From: Pseudomonadota bacterium
GTDB lineage: Bacteria; Pseudomonadota; Alphaproteobacteria; Rhizobiales; Xanthobacteraceae
DNA length: 5,768 nucleotides
Direction: 5' to 3'
Assembly: GCA_021779635.1 (NCBI GenBank)
Contig: JAJYAH010000489.1
Coordinates: 1-5,768, forward strand
Positions 1-5,768 of this stretch are shown piece by piece; the stretch's first letter is position 1; the number at the start of each line of letters is the position of its first letter. The notes under the pieces were generated by a model. The model worked only from the letters and a program-made list of their open reading frames with translations, was not told where the DNA came from and did no database searches. The translations under genes were made by a program, and so were the position numbers.

Positions 1-136
1 CCCGGACGCGCGTGAAGAATGCCGAATTCCGAGCCTTGGCGTCATTCTCAAGCTTGGAGGACGGAACGATTTCCACGAATGCGTTGAGATTGTCGGTATA
101 TACCCAAAATGTCCGCTGTTTCCTGCGTACCATCAT
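1..136 (-). CDS. Start of an unrecognised gene overlapping the kwaB stop, 3' end outside window
   Basis: A reading frame begins at ATG 136-134, sharing ATGA with the kwaB stop, and stays open to the left edge, giving 45 codons. A second ATG follows directly (133-131) and could be used instead. The visible N-terminus starts MMVRRKQRTFWVYTDNLNAF and continues with EIVPSSKLENDAKA (22-35) and NSAFFTRVR (37-45). It has mixed hydrophobic, polar and charged residues, as a real soluble protein would, with no signal peptide or membrane segment. I do not recognise the family from this much. The overlap style matches the other junctions of this operon, which is the main support. AAGAAG about six bases before the ATG is at best a weak ribosome-binding site, so coupling to kwaB is likely. 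It could be a third member of the defence module or an unrelated gene at its edge. Confidence 0.6.
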   Translation of the reverse strand, partial: MMVRRKQRTFWVYTDNLNAFVEIVPSSKLENDAKARNSAFFTRVR

Positions 137-999
137 GCCGGCTTCTTGGAATTCGTGACATAGCGAACGCCGCTAAGTGGAGCCTCGTAGAGTCCGTCGT
201 CCAAAAAGCGGAGCAGCTTTTTGATTTCTGCGCGGTCCGTGGGCATGATGAGCTTCCCGTTGTTGATGGCCACAACCATGCCGACGGCGTTGCAGGCTGT
301 TTCGATCTGGGCGACGGTATGGTTGTTCAGAACGCCACCGCGGCTGATCGCATGCACCAATTTTCGGATCGTTTGGTCGGCGGTAGCGCTGAAGGCCGCC
401 GTGTCCGCAACCTCGAAATGGGCATGCGCGGCGAAATCCTGCACCTCCTGATCTGTGGCGGCGCGATAGACATCAAGGAGGCTGATGACGGCTCGGAGCT
501 TGTGAAAACTCCGAAATTTGACCTTCCCATCCTCGATGACACAGGTGAGCCCAGTATCGAGAGAAAACGCGGGATCGGAAAGGCGACGGAAGGCGTTGCC
601 ATTCTGCCAGAGCGAGAAGCGACGGCTCAATATCTGCTGTGGAGAGAAGCGCTGTACCAGAACTTTCGTCGCGCCGTTGGCGGCAACCCCGGTAAATATT
701 CCTTTGATACCTTCGGCCTCAAAATTGGCGGTGTCGATGTCGGGGATACTGACCGGGTTAGCATTGAGGGTATCCATGAAAATGGCCGCTTCCTGCGGCG
801 CGTTGATGGTCAGGAATTCGTCTTCGTCAGGCGTCCAGCTTCCGTCGAAGGCAACTTCCGACGTGATGCCGTCCCGGAATTCGGCTTCCTGCTGATTAAA
901 AATATCCTCGATCTGTTGCTGCACCGCCTGATCGAGCCGGACACGCTTGGCGACAAGCGCGCCGTTGACGCGGCACGCGGCGAACAGGTTTTGCGCCAT
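133..999 (-). CDS. kwaB: DUF4868-type protein, probable Kiwa effector KwaB
   Basis: The 288-residue soluble protein reads like the DUF4868 (KwaB-like) family. Signs are VLVQRFSPQQIL (113-124), a following FRRL.DPAFSLD stretch (137-148), CVIEDGKVKFRSF (153-165), ATDQEVQDF (181-189), and the C-terminal FLDDGLYEAPLSGVRYVTNSK run (265-285), which is the usual end of that family. No signal peptide or membrane helix is visible. In Kiwa, KwaB works with membrane-bound KwaA to stop phage after infection starts, and published work links it to binding of phage DNA; I saw no catalytic motif that would show an enzyme. Length fits the family (about 300). The ATG is one base after the kwaA stop, with GGGGGGAAAG as ribosome-binding site ending four bases upstream. 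The stop TGA is overlapped by the start of the next gene (ATGA). DUF4868 proteins also occur outside Kiwa, so the pairing with the four-TM gene is what supports the name. Confidence 0.86.
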   Translation of the reverse strand: MAQNLFAACRVNGALVAKRVRLDQAVQQQIEDIFNQQEAEFRDGITSEVAFDGSWTPDEDEFLTINAPQEAAIFMDTLNANPVSIPDIDTANFEAEGIKGIFTGVAANGATKVLVQRFSPQQILSRRFSLWQNGNAFRRLSDPAFSLDTGLTCVIEDGKVKFRSFHKLRAVISLLDVYRAATDQEVQDFAAHAHFEVADTAAFSATADQTIRKLVHAISRGGVLNNHTVAQIETACNAVGMVVAINNGKLIMPTDRAEIKKLLRFLDDGLYEAPLSGVRYVTNSKKPA

Positions 1000-1000
1000 A

Positions 1001-1522
1001 TTACTTTCCCCCCAAATCCAGCACGATATATTCGGTCAGTTGTCCGATTTCGACCGCTTCCTTCGCCTTCCGAAGCTGTCTTTTGGTAATGAGAACATAG
1101 GTAACGCCCTCTTCCGTTTCGGCTTTGTAAAAGTGCCATCCCATCAGTCCGAGCAAAGGGTTGAAGTGGTAGCTGTAGCCAGTGGCCACCACCGCCGCAA
1201 AAATAAGAAGCGCGGGAATCCAGATATTCCATTGCAGGTCTTTGAACTGTGAGGTGAACAACGGAAGAAGATACAGCAGCAGGAACGCTATATTCTCGCG
1301 ATCGGCGGCCTCGATCTTGATGGGCTTGAACGACATCCGCTCAAGGTTGTGCCTCGCGTATCGAAGCAATAGCCAGCAGATGAAGATCAACACCACGCAA
1401 CCAATGGCGAGTCCCATTGCCATCCGAGAATTGCCGGATTGCAGAGCGACCCAGGCATAGGTCAGCAACACCGGCGCGATTGCGGTGGCCGTCAACATCA
1501 GTCTGGCGAGTCGGCTCAACAT
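1001..1522 (-). CDS. kwaA: Four-helix membrane protein, probable Kiwa component KwaA
   Basis: The 173-residue product has four hydrophobic segments, at about residues 9-27, 34-53, 77-92 and 98-117, then a soluble tail of about 55 residues beginning HFNPLLGLMGWHFY (119-132) and containing YVLITKRQL. Four membrane helices plus a cytosolic tail, directly followed by a DUF4868 gene, is the arrangement of Kiwa, a two-gene anti-phage system in which KwaA is the inner-membrane partner and KwaB the soluble, DNA-related effector (published family knowledge). The start is ATG 1522-1520, sharing ATGTTGA with the hsdS stop. No strong Shine-Dalgarno precedes it, so reinitiation by ribosomes ending hsdS is likely. 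Base composition is lower than the hsd genes (53% G+C at 1261-1320). The product seems somewhat short for KwaA, and identification leans on topology, the NPLL..GWHFY segment and the neighbour. Other four-TM small membrane proteins cannot be excluded without a profile search. Confidence 0.8.
   Translation of the reverse strand: MLSRLARLMLTATAIAPVLLTYAWVALQSGNSRMAMGLAIGCVVLIFICWLLLRYARHNLERMSFKPIKIEAADRENIAFLLLYLLPLFTSQFKDLQWNIWIPALLIFAAVVATGYSYHFNPLLGLMGWHFYKAETEEGVTYVLITKRQLRKAKEAVEIGQLTEYIVLDLGGK
1004..1013 (-). promoter_or_regulatory. Ribosome-binding site of kwaB within the kwaA 3' end
   Basis: GGGGGGAAAG, encoding the last Gly-Gly-Lys of KwaA, precedes the kwaB ATG by four bases; the G-run itself ends eight bases upstream. 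It is purine-rich and well placed, but it is not a perfect AGGAGG. Confidence 0.55.
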
Positions 1523-2733
1523 GACGCCAACGGTCCATCCGCAATCGCCGCCTCGTTCGATCGCCCTGCATCGAACACCTGCGCGGAAAGGGCGGCGGCC
1601 AGGCCTTCGGACTTGGCGGCGGCGGCGTCGATGGCTCGGGCGGTGGCTTCGAGGCGCTGGGCCTGTTCGGCGAAGGCGGTTTGGAGCGGGAGGGGGGGCA
1701 ACCAGACCGGCAACTGGCCGAGTTGGGTTTTATTGATCGACGCTATGCCCGTTGTTCGCTTTGCCACACGCAGGAAATAGCCTCGGGCAGCCTCGCACTG
1801 CATGAACGCCCGTGCGTAATCGGGAATGACCAATTTCCCCATCCGCACGCGAAAGACGTGGTTTTGGTGGAGGCAGAGGTCAGCCTCGCCGCGCCACATT
1901 GCGCACCGCCCGAGCTTGTCGATGTCTCCGCCTTCGGTCATCAGGAGATCGCCGACTTCAAGCCGGCACCGAAGCCGATCATCCTCGGTGGCGTCGATCA
2001 GCTTGATTTCAGAAAGGTCGAGACGATCGGCCTGTACGTTAGCAACCCGCAGGTATGGCGTTGGTACGGTCAGCGTGCCGTTCAACTTCCGTCCCTTGGT
2101 CAGCCCAGAACCGATGTCGGCCAATTCGACCAGCGTTTGGACCGGCCACCCCTTCGGATTGGTCGCCGGGTCGCCGAACATGTCGAGGAAGAGGGCGGGG
2201 ATGATGGCGCGGGCCTTGGCGCGGGCGGTGTCTGCGCGGCGCCTGATCTCCGCCGCCCGGTCCAGCAGCCCCACGATCCGCCGCTGTTCCACCAGCGGCG
2301 GGAGGGGAATCGGCATGTCGAGCAGAACCGACATGTCGGCTCTCGGCATTCGTGCGCCCGTGTTCTTCGCCATCAACGTGTCGATGACGGCCTGCCGTCG
2401 GACCCAGTAAAATAGATAGCCACGGTCGAGCCGTCTCGCGTCCGGCAGCAGCGGAACCAACTCCGTCGAGGCGCATCCCGCCTGTCGGGGAAGTGCGATT
2501 TTCCGCAGGTAAGGCCGCAGCTTGCCGAAAAGGACATGACGATCATCGAACAGGAAGGCTTGGCCTTTGCCCTCTCCGGTTCGGGAGCCTTGACCGAGGG
2601 CGATCTGCCCGGTTTCAGGATCGACGTGCTCCATACCCACGAACTCAAGTCCCCGGCCGAGCGCGTCCGAAGCGGCTGTCGTTCGCCGATCCATGCGACA
2701 GACGCTACCGAGTTCGACAGCGGCAATACTCAC
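1516..2733 (-). CDS. hsdS: Type I restriction-modification specificity subunit (HsdS), GTG start
   Basis: HsdS reads the two halves of the bipartite target and holds two HsdM subunits. I place the start at GTG 2733-2731, giving 405 residues. It overlaps the hsdM stop as GTGA, has GGGGAG seven bases upstream, and puts the usual beginning of the first domain (VELGSVCRM) at residues 6-14. A longer frame to ATG 2922 would run deep into hsdM and is not credible. Layout: target-recognition domain 1 (about 5-140); conserved boundary IPLPPLVEQRRIV (142-154); helical spacer (146-185) with LFLDMFGDP (181-189) and NPKGWP (192-197); domain 2 (about 198-340); a second boundary LPVWLPPLPLQ (341-351); then the terminal helix (352-388) and a short tail. 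Both half-domains and both spacers are present, so the gene looks intact. The recognition sequence cannot be read from the protein by eye. The stop TGA overlaps the kwaA ATG by seven bases. Confidence 0.96.
   Translation of the reverse strand: MSIAAVELGSVCRMDRRTTAASDALGRGLEFVGMEHVDPETGQIALGQGSRTGEGKGQAFLFDDRHVLFGKLRPYLRKIALPRQAGCASTELVPLLPDARRLDRGYLFYWVRRQAVIDTLMAKNTGARMPRADMSVLLDMPIPLPPLVEQRRIVGLLDRAAEIRRRADTARAKARAIIPALFLDMFGDPATNPKGWPVQTLVELADIGSGLTKGRKLNGTLTVPTPYLRVANVQADRLDLSEIKLIDATEDDRLRCRLEVGDLLMTEGGDIDKLGRCAMWRGEADLCLHQNHVFRVRMGKLVIPDYARAFMQCEAARGYFLRVAKRTTGIASINKTQLGQLPVWLPPLPLQTAFAEQAQRLEATARAIDAAAAKSEGLAAALSAQVFDAGRSNEAAIADGPLASC
1692..1698 (-). repeat. Seven-base homopolymer (C7 on the coding strand) in hsdS
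   Basis: The plus strand has seven consecutive G. On the coding strand this is CCCCCCC, spanning Pro346-Pro347-Leu348 of HsdS at the end of the second recognition domain. Loss of one C would shift translation into a frame that I read as open to a stop at 1341, replacing the terminal helix. Whether the tract varies in length in the population is unknown; seven bases is at the low end for slippage. Confidence 0.6.
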
Positions 2734-4355
2734 GCCGCCTCTCCCCGCAGTTCCGCCGCCAACGCCTGAATGTCGCCGAGGATGGTCTCCACATCCTCCT
2801 GCAATTCCTCCAGCAGTTCGCGCGGGTCGCGATGCTCCGCCGCCTCGCGGCTCTCGGGCCGGTAGCGGGAGGCCGACAGGTTCCAGTCCTCGCGCTCGAT
2901 GGCGCCGGCCTCGGCGAACCACCAGTTTTCAGCCCATGGCGCGACCGGATCGCGCGCCTGCCAATCCGTCCACATCTCTTCCCGGCTGTTGAAGGCGGCG
3001 ATCAGGCCGGGCAGGTCGTCGGCCTCGATCGGCTGGTCATGGTTGGCGTCGAGCTTGAAGCCGTCATTGCTGGCGTGCAGGAACATCACCCGTTCGGTGC
3101 GCCCGCCCTGACGGAAGACCAGCACCGAGGTCTTCACCCCCGAATAGGGCTGGAACACCCCGCCGGGCAAGGACAGCACCGCCTCGACCCGGTTGTTCTG
3201 CATCAGCAGGCGGCGCAGTTCCCGGTGCGCGCCGGTCGAGCCGAACAGCACGCCCTCCGGCACGACCACGCCGCAGCGCCCGCCAGCCTTCAGGTTGTCG
3301 ATCATATATTTGACGAACAGAAGCTCGGTCGCGGTGCTGGTCCCGATCTTCACGTCATCGACGATGCGGTCACGGTCGATCCGGCCCGAGAAGGGCGGAT
3401 TGGCCAGGATCACGTCATAGCCATCAAGCGGCAGGCCCTTCTCGGCCTTGGCCTGCCGGTCGAAGCTGGTGGTCAGCACATTGCGCTTGAGGATGCGCAC
3501 GTCGGGCAGGCCGCGCAGCGCCAGGTTCATGCTGGCGAGGCTGACCATCTTGGGATCGACATCGTTGCCATAGAAGGTTTCGGTCTGGAGCTTGCGCCAT
3601 TGCGCGGCGTTCAGCCGGTCGCCCATGCCGCGCTCGAAACTCTTGCCCTCCAGCTCGGCCACCTCGCGTCCATTGGCGGAGGAATTGGCGAGGCGGATAT
3701 GCTCATAGGCCGCGACCAGGAAGCCGGCGGTGCCGGCGGCGGGGTCATAGACCGTCTCGCCTATTTTTGGATCGACCAGATCGACGATGGCGCGAATGAT
3801 GTGGCGGGGCGTGCGGAACTGGCCGAGTTCGCCCGCCTGCTTGATCTGGCGCAGCACATGCTCGAACAGGTCGCCCTTGGTGTCGGGATCGGCCTGCTCC
3901 AGCCGCAACTCGTTCACCAGCGTCACGACCTGGGTGAGGACGGTCGGCTCGTCGATGGCGAGGCGCGCCTGCGCCATAAAACTCATGCCGAACGCGTCGC
4001 CGATGGCGGCGAAGAAGGGAAACACCTCGTCGCGGACGAAGGTCACAAGCTGCTCGCCCGATAGCGCGTTGGCCCAGGACGACCAGCGCATCCGCTCGCG
4101 CGAGATGGTCTCGACGCCCTTGGCCGGGGCGTTCAAGGGATTGCGGATCGTCCAGGCGCCGGCGAACAGCGAGGCGTAATCGCGCCTTGTGGCCTTGGCC
4201 TGACGAAGGTTGGCTGCGTCGATCCCCTCGATCATGTAGAAGAAGAATAGGAAACTGAGCTGTTCCGCGTTCGACAGCGGATCGGGATAGCCGCCGCCGT
4301 AAAGATAATCGCGAATCTGATCGACCTTGCGGCGCATATCGGGAGTGAAGGGCAT
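2730..4355 (-). CDS. hsdM: Type I restriction-modification DNA methyltransferase subunit (HsdM)
   Basis: HsdM methylates adenine at N6 within the bipartite site chosen by HsdS, using S-adenosylmethionine, and protects host DNA. It forms the M2S core and, with HsdR, the restriction complex. The 541-residue product has the expected layout: an N-terminal helical HsdM_N domain (about 1-150), the family signature GQFRTP (178-183), SAM-binding motif I DPAAGTAGFL (204-213), and catalytic motif IV NPPF (319-322), the N6-adenine form. A helical C-terminus (about 505-535) should pack on HsdS. Length is normal for the family and nothing is broken. The ATG lies 9 bases after the hsdR stop with no clear Shine-Dalgarno (the spacer is AGTCCCAAA), so translation is probably coupled to hsdR. 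The stop TGA overlaps the GTG start of hsdS by four bases (GTGA). Confidence 0.98.
   Translation of the reverse strand: MPFTPDMRRKVDQIRDYLYGGGYPDPLSNAEQLSFLFFFYMIEGIDAANLRQAKATRRDYASLFAGAWTIRNPLNAPAKGVETISRERMRWSSWANALSGEQLVTFVRDEVFPFFAAIGDAFGMSFMAQARLAIDEPTVLTQVVTLVNELRLEQADPDTKGDLFEHVLRQIKQAGELGQFRTPRHIIRAIVDLVDPKIGETVYDPAAGTAGFLVAAYEHIRLANSSANGREVAELEGKSFERGMGDRLNAAQWRKLQTETFYGNDVDPKMVSLASMNLALRGLPDVRILKRNVLTTSFDRQAKAEKGLPLDGYDVILANPPFSGRIDRDRIVDDVKIGTSTATELLFVKYMIDNLKAGGRCGVVVPEGVLFGSTGAHRELRRLLMQNNRVEAVLSLPGGVFQPYSGVKTSVLVFRQGGRTERVMFLHASNDGFKLDANHDQPIEADDLPGLIAAFNSREEMWTDWQARDPVAPWAENWWFAEAGAIEREDWNLSASRYRPESREAAEHRDPRELLEELQEDVETILGDIQALAAELRGEAA
2741..2746 (-). promoter_or_regulatory. 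Ribosome-binding site of hsdS that fixes its GTG start
   Basis: GGGGAG lies inside the last codons of hsdM, seven bases before the GTG at 2733. Spacing and match to the Shine-Dalgarno consensus are good, and no comparable site precedes the alternative ATG at 2694-2692, which would also remove the first strand of the recognition domain. Confidence 0.7.
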
Positions 4356-4364
4356 TTTGGGACT

Positions 4365-5768
4365 CTAATCGCGGGGTTTGTCGGTTCGACGCGCATTCTC
4401 GTCGTGGGCGTCGTCAGAGTAGTCGACGCCGAACACGGCGTCGTTCAGGCTGGCGAGCACGCGCTCAAGCTCGGCCTCACCGCCGAAAACGGCTCTGGCG
4501 CGCTCAAAACCGCCATTCATGGACAATGGCGGCGCATCGAGGCGCCAGCTTTCGAAGAGGGTCAGCTCGGCCGCATTGGCCTTGATCTGCTCCTTGATGA
4601 GATGGAGAAGGCGAAGCTGATCGGTGTTGAAGTATTGACCGTCGAGCCAGGTTTCGAACGCGGCGCCCAGCGCCTCAGCACGGGCTTCATCGACATCCAT
4701 GAAGGCGTGGCCGGTCTCGTCCACGGTCACCCATTCGCGGGTAGACGGGTCGATCTCGTCATGCACGTCGAGCGTCAGCATCCGGCGGGGCTGGCTTTGC
4801 GGTTTTTCGGCAGGGCGCACGACGACGACCCCGCCCTCGCCCGGCGTTTCATCATCGCCGTGGCGCAGCGTGACGCCAGTAAAATCCCACATGGTGAAGC
4901 GGTCTTTTCCAGGCGCGAGGCGTGTGCCGCGCCCCCGCATCTGCTGATAAAGGATCGAGCTATGAGTGAAGCGCGCCATAACCAGATTGCGGACGTCGGG
5001 GCAGTCGAAGCCCGTATCCAGCATGTTCACGCTGACGAGAATTTGCGGAAACGCCTCCTTTTTGAAACGCCTGATCTTGGCCTGGCCGTCGACGGTGTCG
5101 TCCGGTCCGAGGCCGGAAACGACGAAATCCGCATAGCGCGTCGTGGGCGTCGGCTTCTTGTCTGCGAAAATAACATCGAACATGCGGGCGAGCGTCTCGG
5201 CATGCCGTTTGGTGACGGCGAAGACGATGGTCTTGCCCCATTCCGGGGCACGGCGGACGCCGTCCGGGCCGGCATAGCCGTGCGCCAGCACGTCGCGGAA
5301 CTCGCGCACCATCGCGCGGTTGCGCTCGGGGATCGTGAATTTGCGTTCGAGAACGGTCGGATCGACAATCAACGGATCGCGTTTGGCGAACAGCGCTTCC
5401 AGCTCGGCGCGCGTCGCCTCGTCCAGCGAATCCCAATCGATCTCGCCGCGCGCGACCGAAAAGCCTTCGGCCGCCGCCGTCCGCGCCGTCATCGCGCGAT
5501 AAATCTCATATGGAACGAGATGCCCGTCCGCGATCGCCTCGTTCATGGTATAGCTATAGGTCGGTCGTTCGACCTCGAAGAACCGCAAGGTGTCGCGAAT
5601 GGCGGCACGATCTTCCTCGTCCACGTCTAGCGCGTCGCGCATGACGCAAGGCGTCGCGGTGAGACCGATCTTCACACCGTCGAAATGGTCGAGCGCGCGG
5701 CGCCATTGGCCGTAAATGCTGCGATGGCATTCATCGATGACGATCAGGTCGAAATAGCCCGAAGAGTA
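4365..5768 (-). CDS. hsdR: Type I restriction enzyme subunit R (HsdR), C-terminal part, 5' end outside window
   Basis: This is the motor and nuclease subunit of a type I restriction enzyme: it hydrolyses ATP to pull DNA past the enzyme and cuts it when the recognition site is unmethylated. The frame is open to the right edge, giving 467 visible residues with no start, so the N-terminal nuclease domain and Walker A motif lie outside. Numbering from the edge, I see the DEAD-box motif II as DECH (residues 12-15) after a hydrophobic strand, motif III as LTATP (36-40), a second RecA-like domain with EWGKTIVF (about 176-183), motif V around MLDTGFD (249-255) and motif VI QMRGRGTR (276-283). The last 120 or so residues, ending near LASLNDAVFG, resemble the EcoEI_R_C domain that contacts the MTase core, which suggests a type IB enzyme. 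The gene ends TAG 9 bases before hsdM. A GTG at 5675-5673 is internal, not a start, because motif II lies upstream of it in frame. Function is certain; subtype is inference. Confidence 0.97.
   Translation of the reverse strand, partial: YSSGYFDLIVIDECHRSIYGQWRRALDHFDGVKIGLTATPCVMRDALDVDEEDRAAIRDTLRFFEVERPTYSYTMNEAIADGHLVPYEIYRAMTARTAAAEGFSVARGEIDWDSLDEATRAELEALFAKRDPLIVDPTVLERKFTIPERNRAMVREFRDVLAHGYAGPDGVRRAPEWGKTIVFAVTKRHAETLARMFDVIFADKKPTPTTRYADFVVSGLGPDDTVDGQAKIRRFKKEAFPQILVSVNMLDTGFDCPDVRNLVMARFTHSSILYQQMRGRGTRLAPGKDRFTMWDFTGVTLRHGDDETPGEGGVVVVRPAEKPQSQPRRMLTLDVHDEIDPSTREWVTVDETGHAFMDVDEARAEALGAAFETWLDGQYFNTDQLRLLHLIKEQIKANAAELTLFESWRLDAPPLSMNGGFERARAVFGGEAELERVLASLNDAVFGVDYSDDAHDENARRTDKPRD

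Noticed and set aside
48..275. Minus-strand 75-codon frame overlapping the end of kwaB
   Set aside because: It overlaps most of its length with kwaB in another frame, and its Ser/Arg-rich product looks like a shadow. The frame starting at 136 fits the operon layout better.
109..1089. Plus-strand open frame of 326 codons opposite kwaB
   Set aside because: It mirrors the DUF4868 frame codon for codon, has no operon partner on that strand, and has no family signature. Its length in a lower-GC region is mildly surprising but not enough to call a gene.
1341..1571. Minus-strand 76-codon frame across the hsdS/kwaA junction
   Set aside because: It is Arg-rich and out of frame with two well-supported genes. 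It matters only as the frame that an hsdS slippage product would read.
1681..2415. Plus-strand open frame of 244 codons opposite hsdS
   Set aside because: It is the reverse shadow of the recognition domain and spacers, with low-complexity Arg/His/Gly content.
2734..2922. N-terminal extension of HsdS to an ATG at 2922
   Set aside because: The extra 63 residues are Arg/Gly-rich, overlap the hsdM C-terminus in another frame, and do not belong to the recognition domain. The GTG at 2733 has a good ribosome-binding site.
2493..4064. Plus-strand open frame of 523 codons opposite hsdM
   Set aside because: It lies wholly antisense to a clear hsdM and hsdS. Its protein is rich in His, Gln, Gly and Ala without domains, as expected for the reverse frame of a GC-rich gene.
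4404..5630. Plus-strand open frame of 408 codons opposite hsdR
   Set aside because: It is antisense to the helicase motifs of hsdR, has no recognisable domain, and is explained by high G+C at third positions.

Overview
The window is one side of a bacterial defence locus. Every supported gene lies on the minus strand and reads from the right edge to the left. In transcription order: the C-terminal part of hsdR (4365-5768, cut by the right edge), hsdM (2730-4355), hsdS (1516-2733), a four-helix membrane protein that I read as KwaA (1001-1522), a DUF4868/KwaB-like protein (133-999), and the first 45 codons of an unrecognised sixth gene (1-136, cut by the left edge). There is no intergenic space longer than 9 bases, and no tRNA, rRNA, CRISPR array, transposase or terminator is visible.

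The first three genes form a type I restriction-modification system in the order R-M-S. HsdR is the ATP-driven translocase and nuclease subunit, HsdM the adenine methyltransferase, and HsdS the two-domain specificity subunit. The HsdR C-terminus looks like the EcoEI (type IB) family. The next two genes look like the two-gene Kiwa anti-phage system, a small four-TM membrane protein followed by a DUF4868 protein. Each gene from hsdM onward overlaps or abuts the next: GTGA between hsdM and hsdS, ATGTTGA between hsdS and kwaA, TAATATG between kwaA and kwaB, ATGA between kwaB and the sixth gene. This suggests one transcript with translational coupling, so restriction and a membrane-linked second defence layer are probably made together. 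RM would act on incoming unmodified DNA by sequence. Kiwa, from published work on the family, acts at the membrane and on phage DNA by another route.

Base composition is uneven. In hand-counted 60-base stretches, hsdM (3181-3240) is 72% G+C and the HsdS helical spacers are 75-78%. The HsdS target-recognition domains are 57-60% and the kwa genes 53-55%. This fits a GC-rich host, most likely a proteobacterium and perhaps an alphaproteobacterium (a weak guess from codon use and protein style), with recognition domains and the Kiwa module of different origin.

The most useful observations are the fusion of a Kiwa-like pair to the 3' end of an hsdRMS operon, the truncated sixth gene that starts inside the kwaB stop codon, and a seven-C tract in hsdS just after the second recognition domain.
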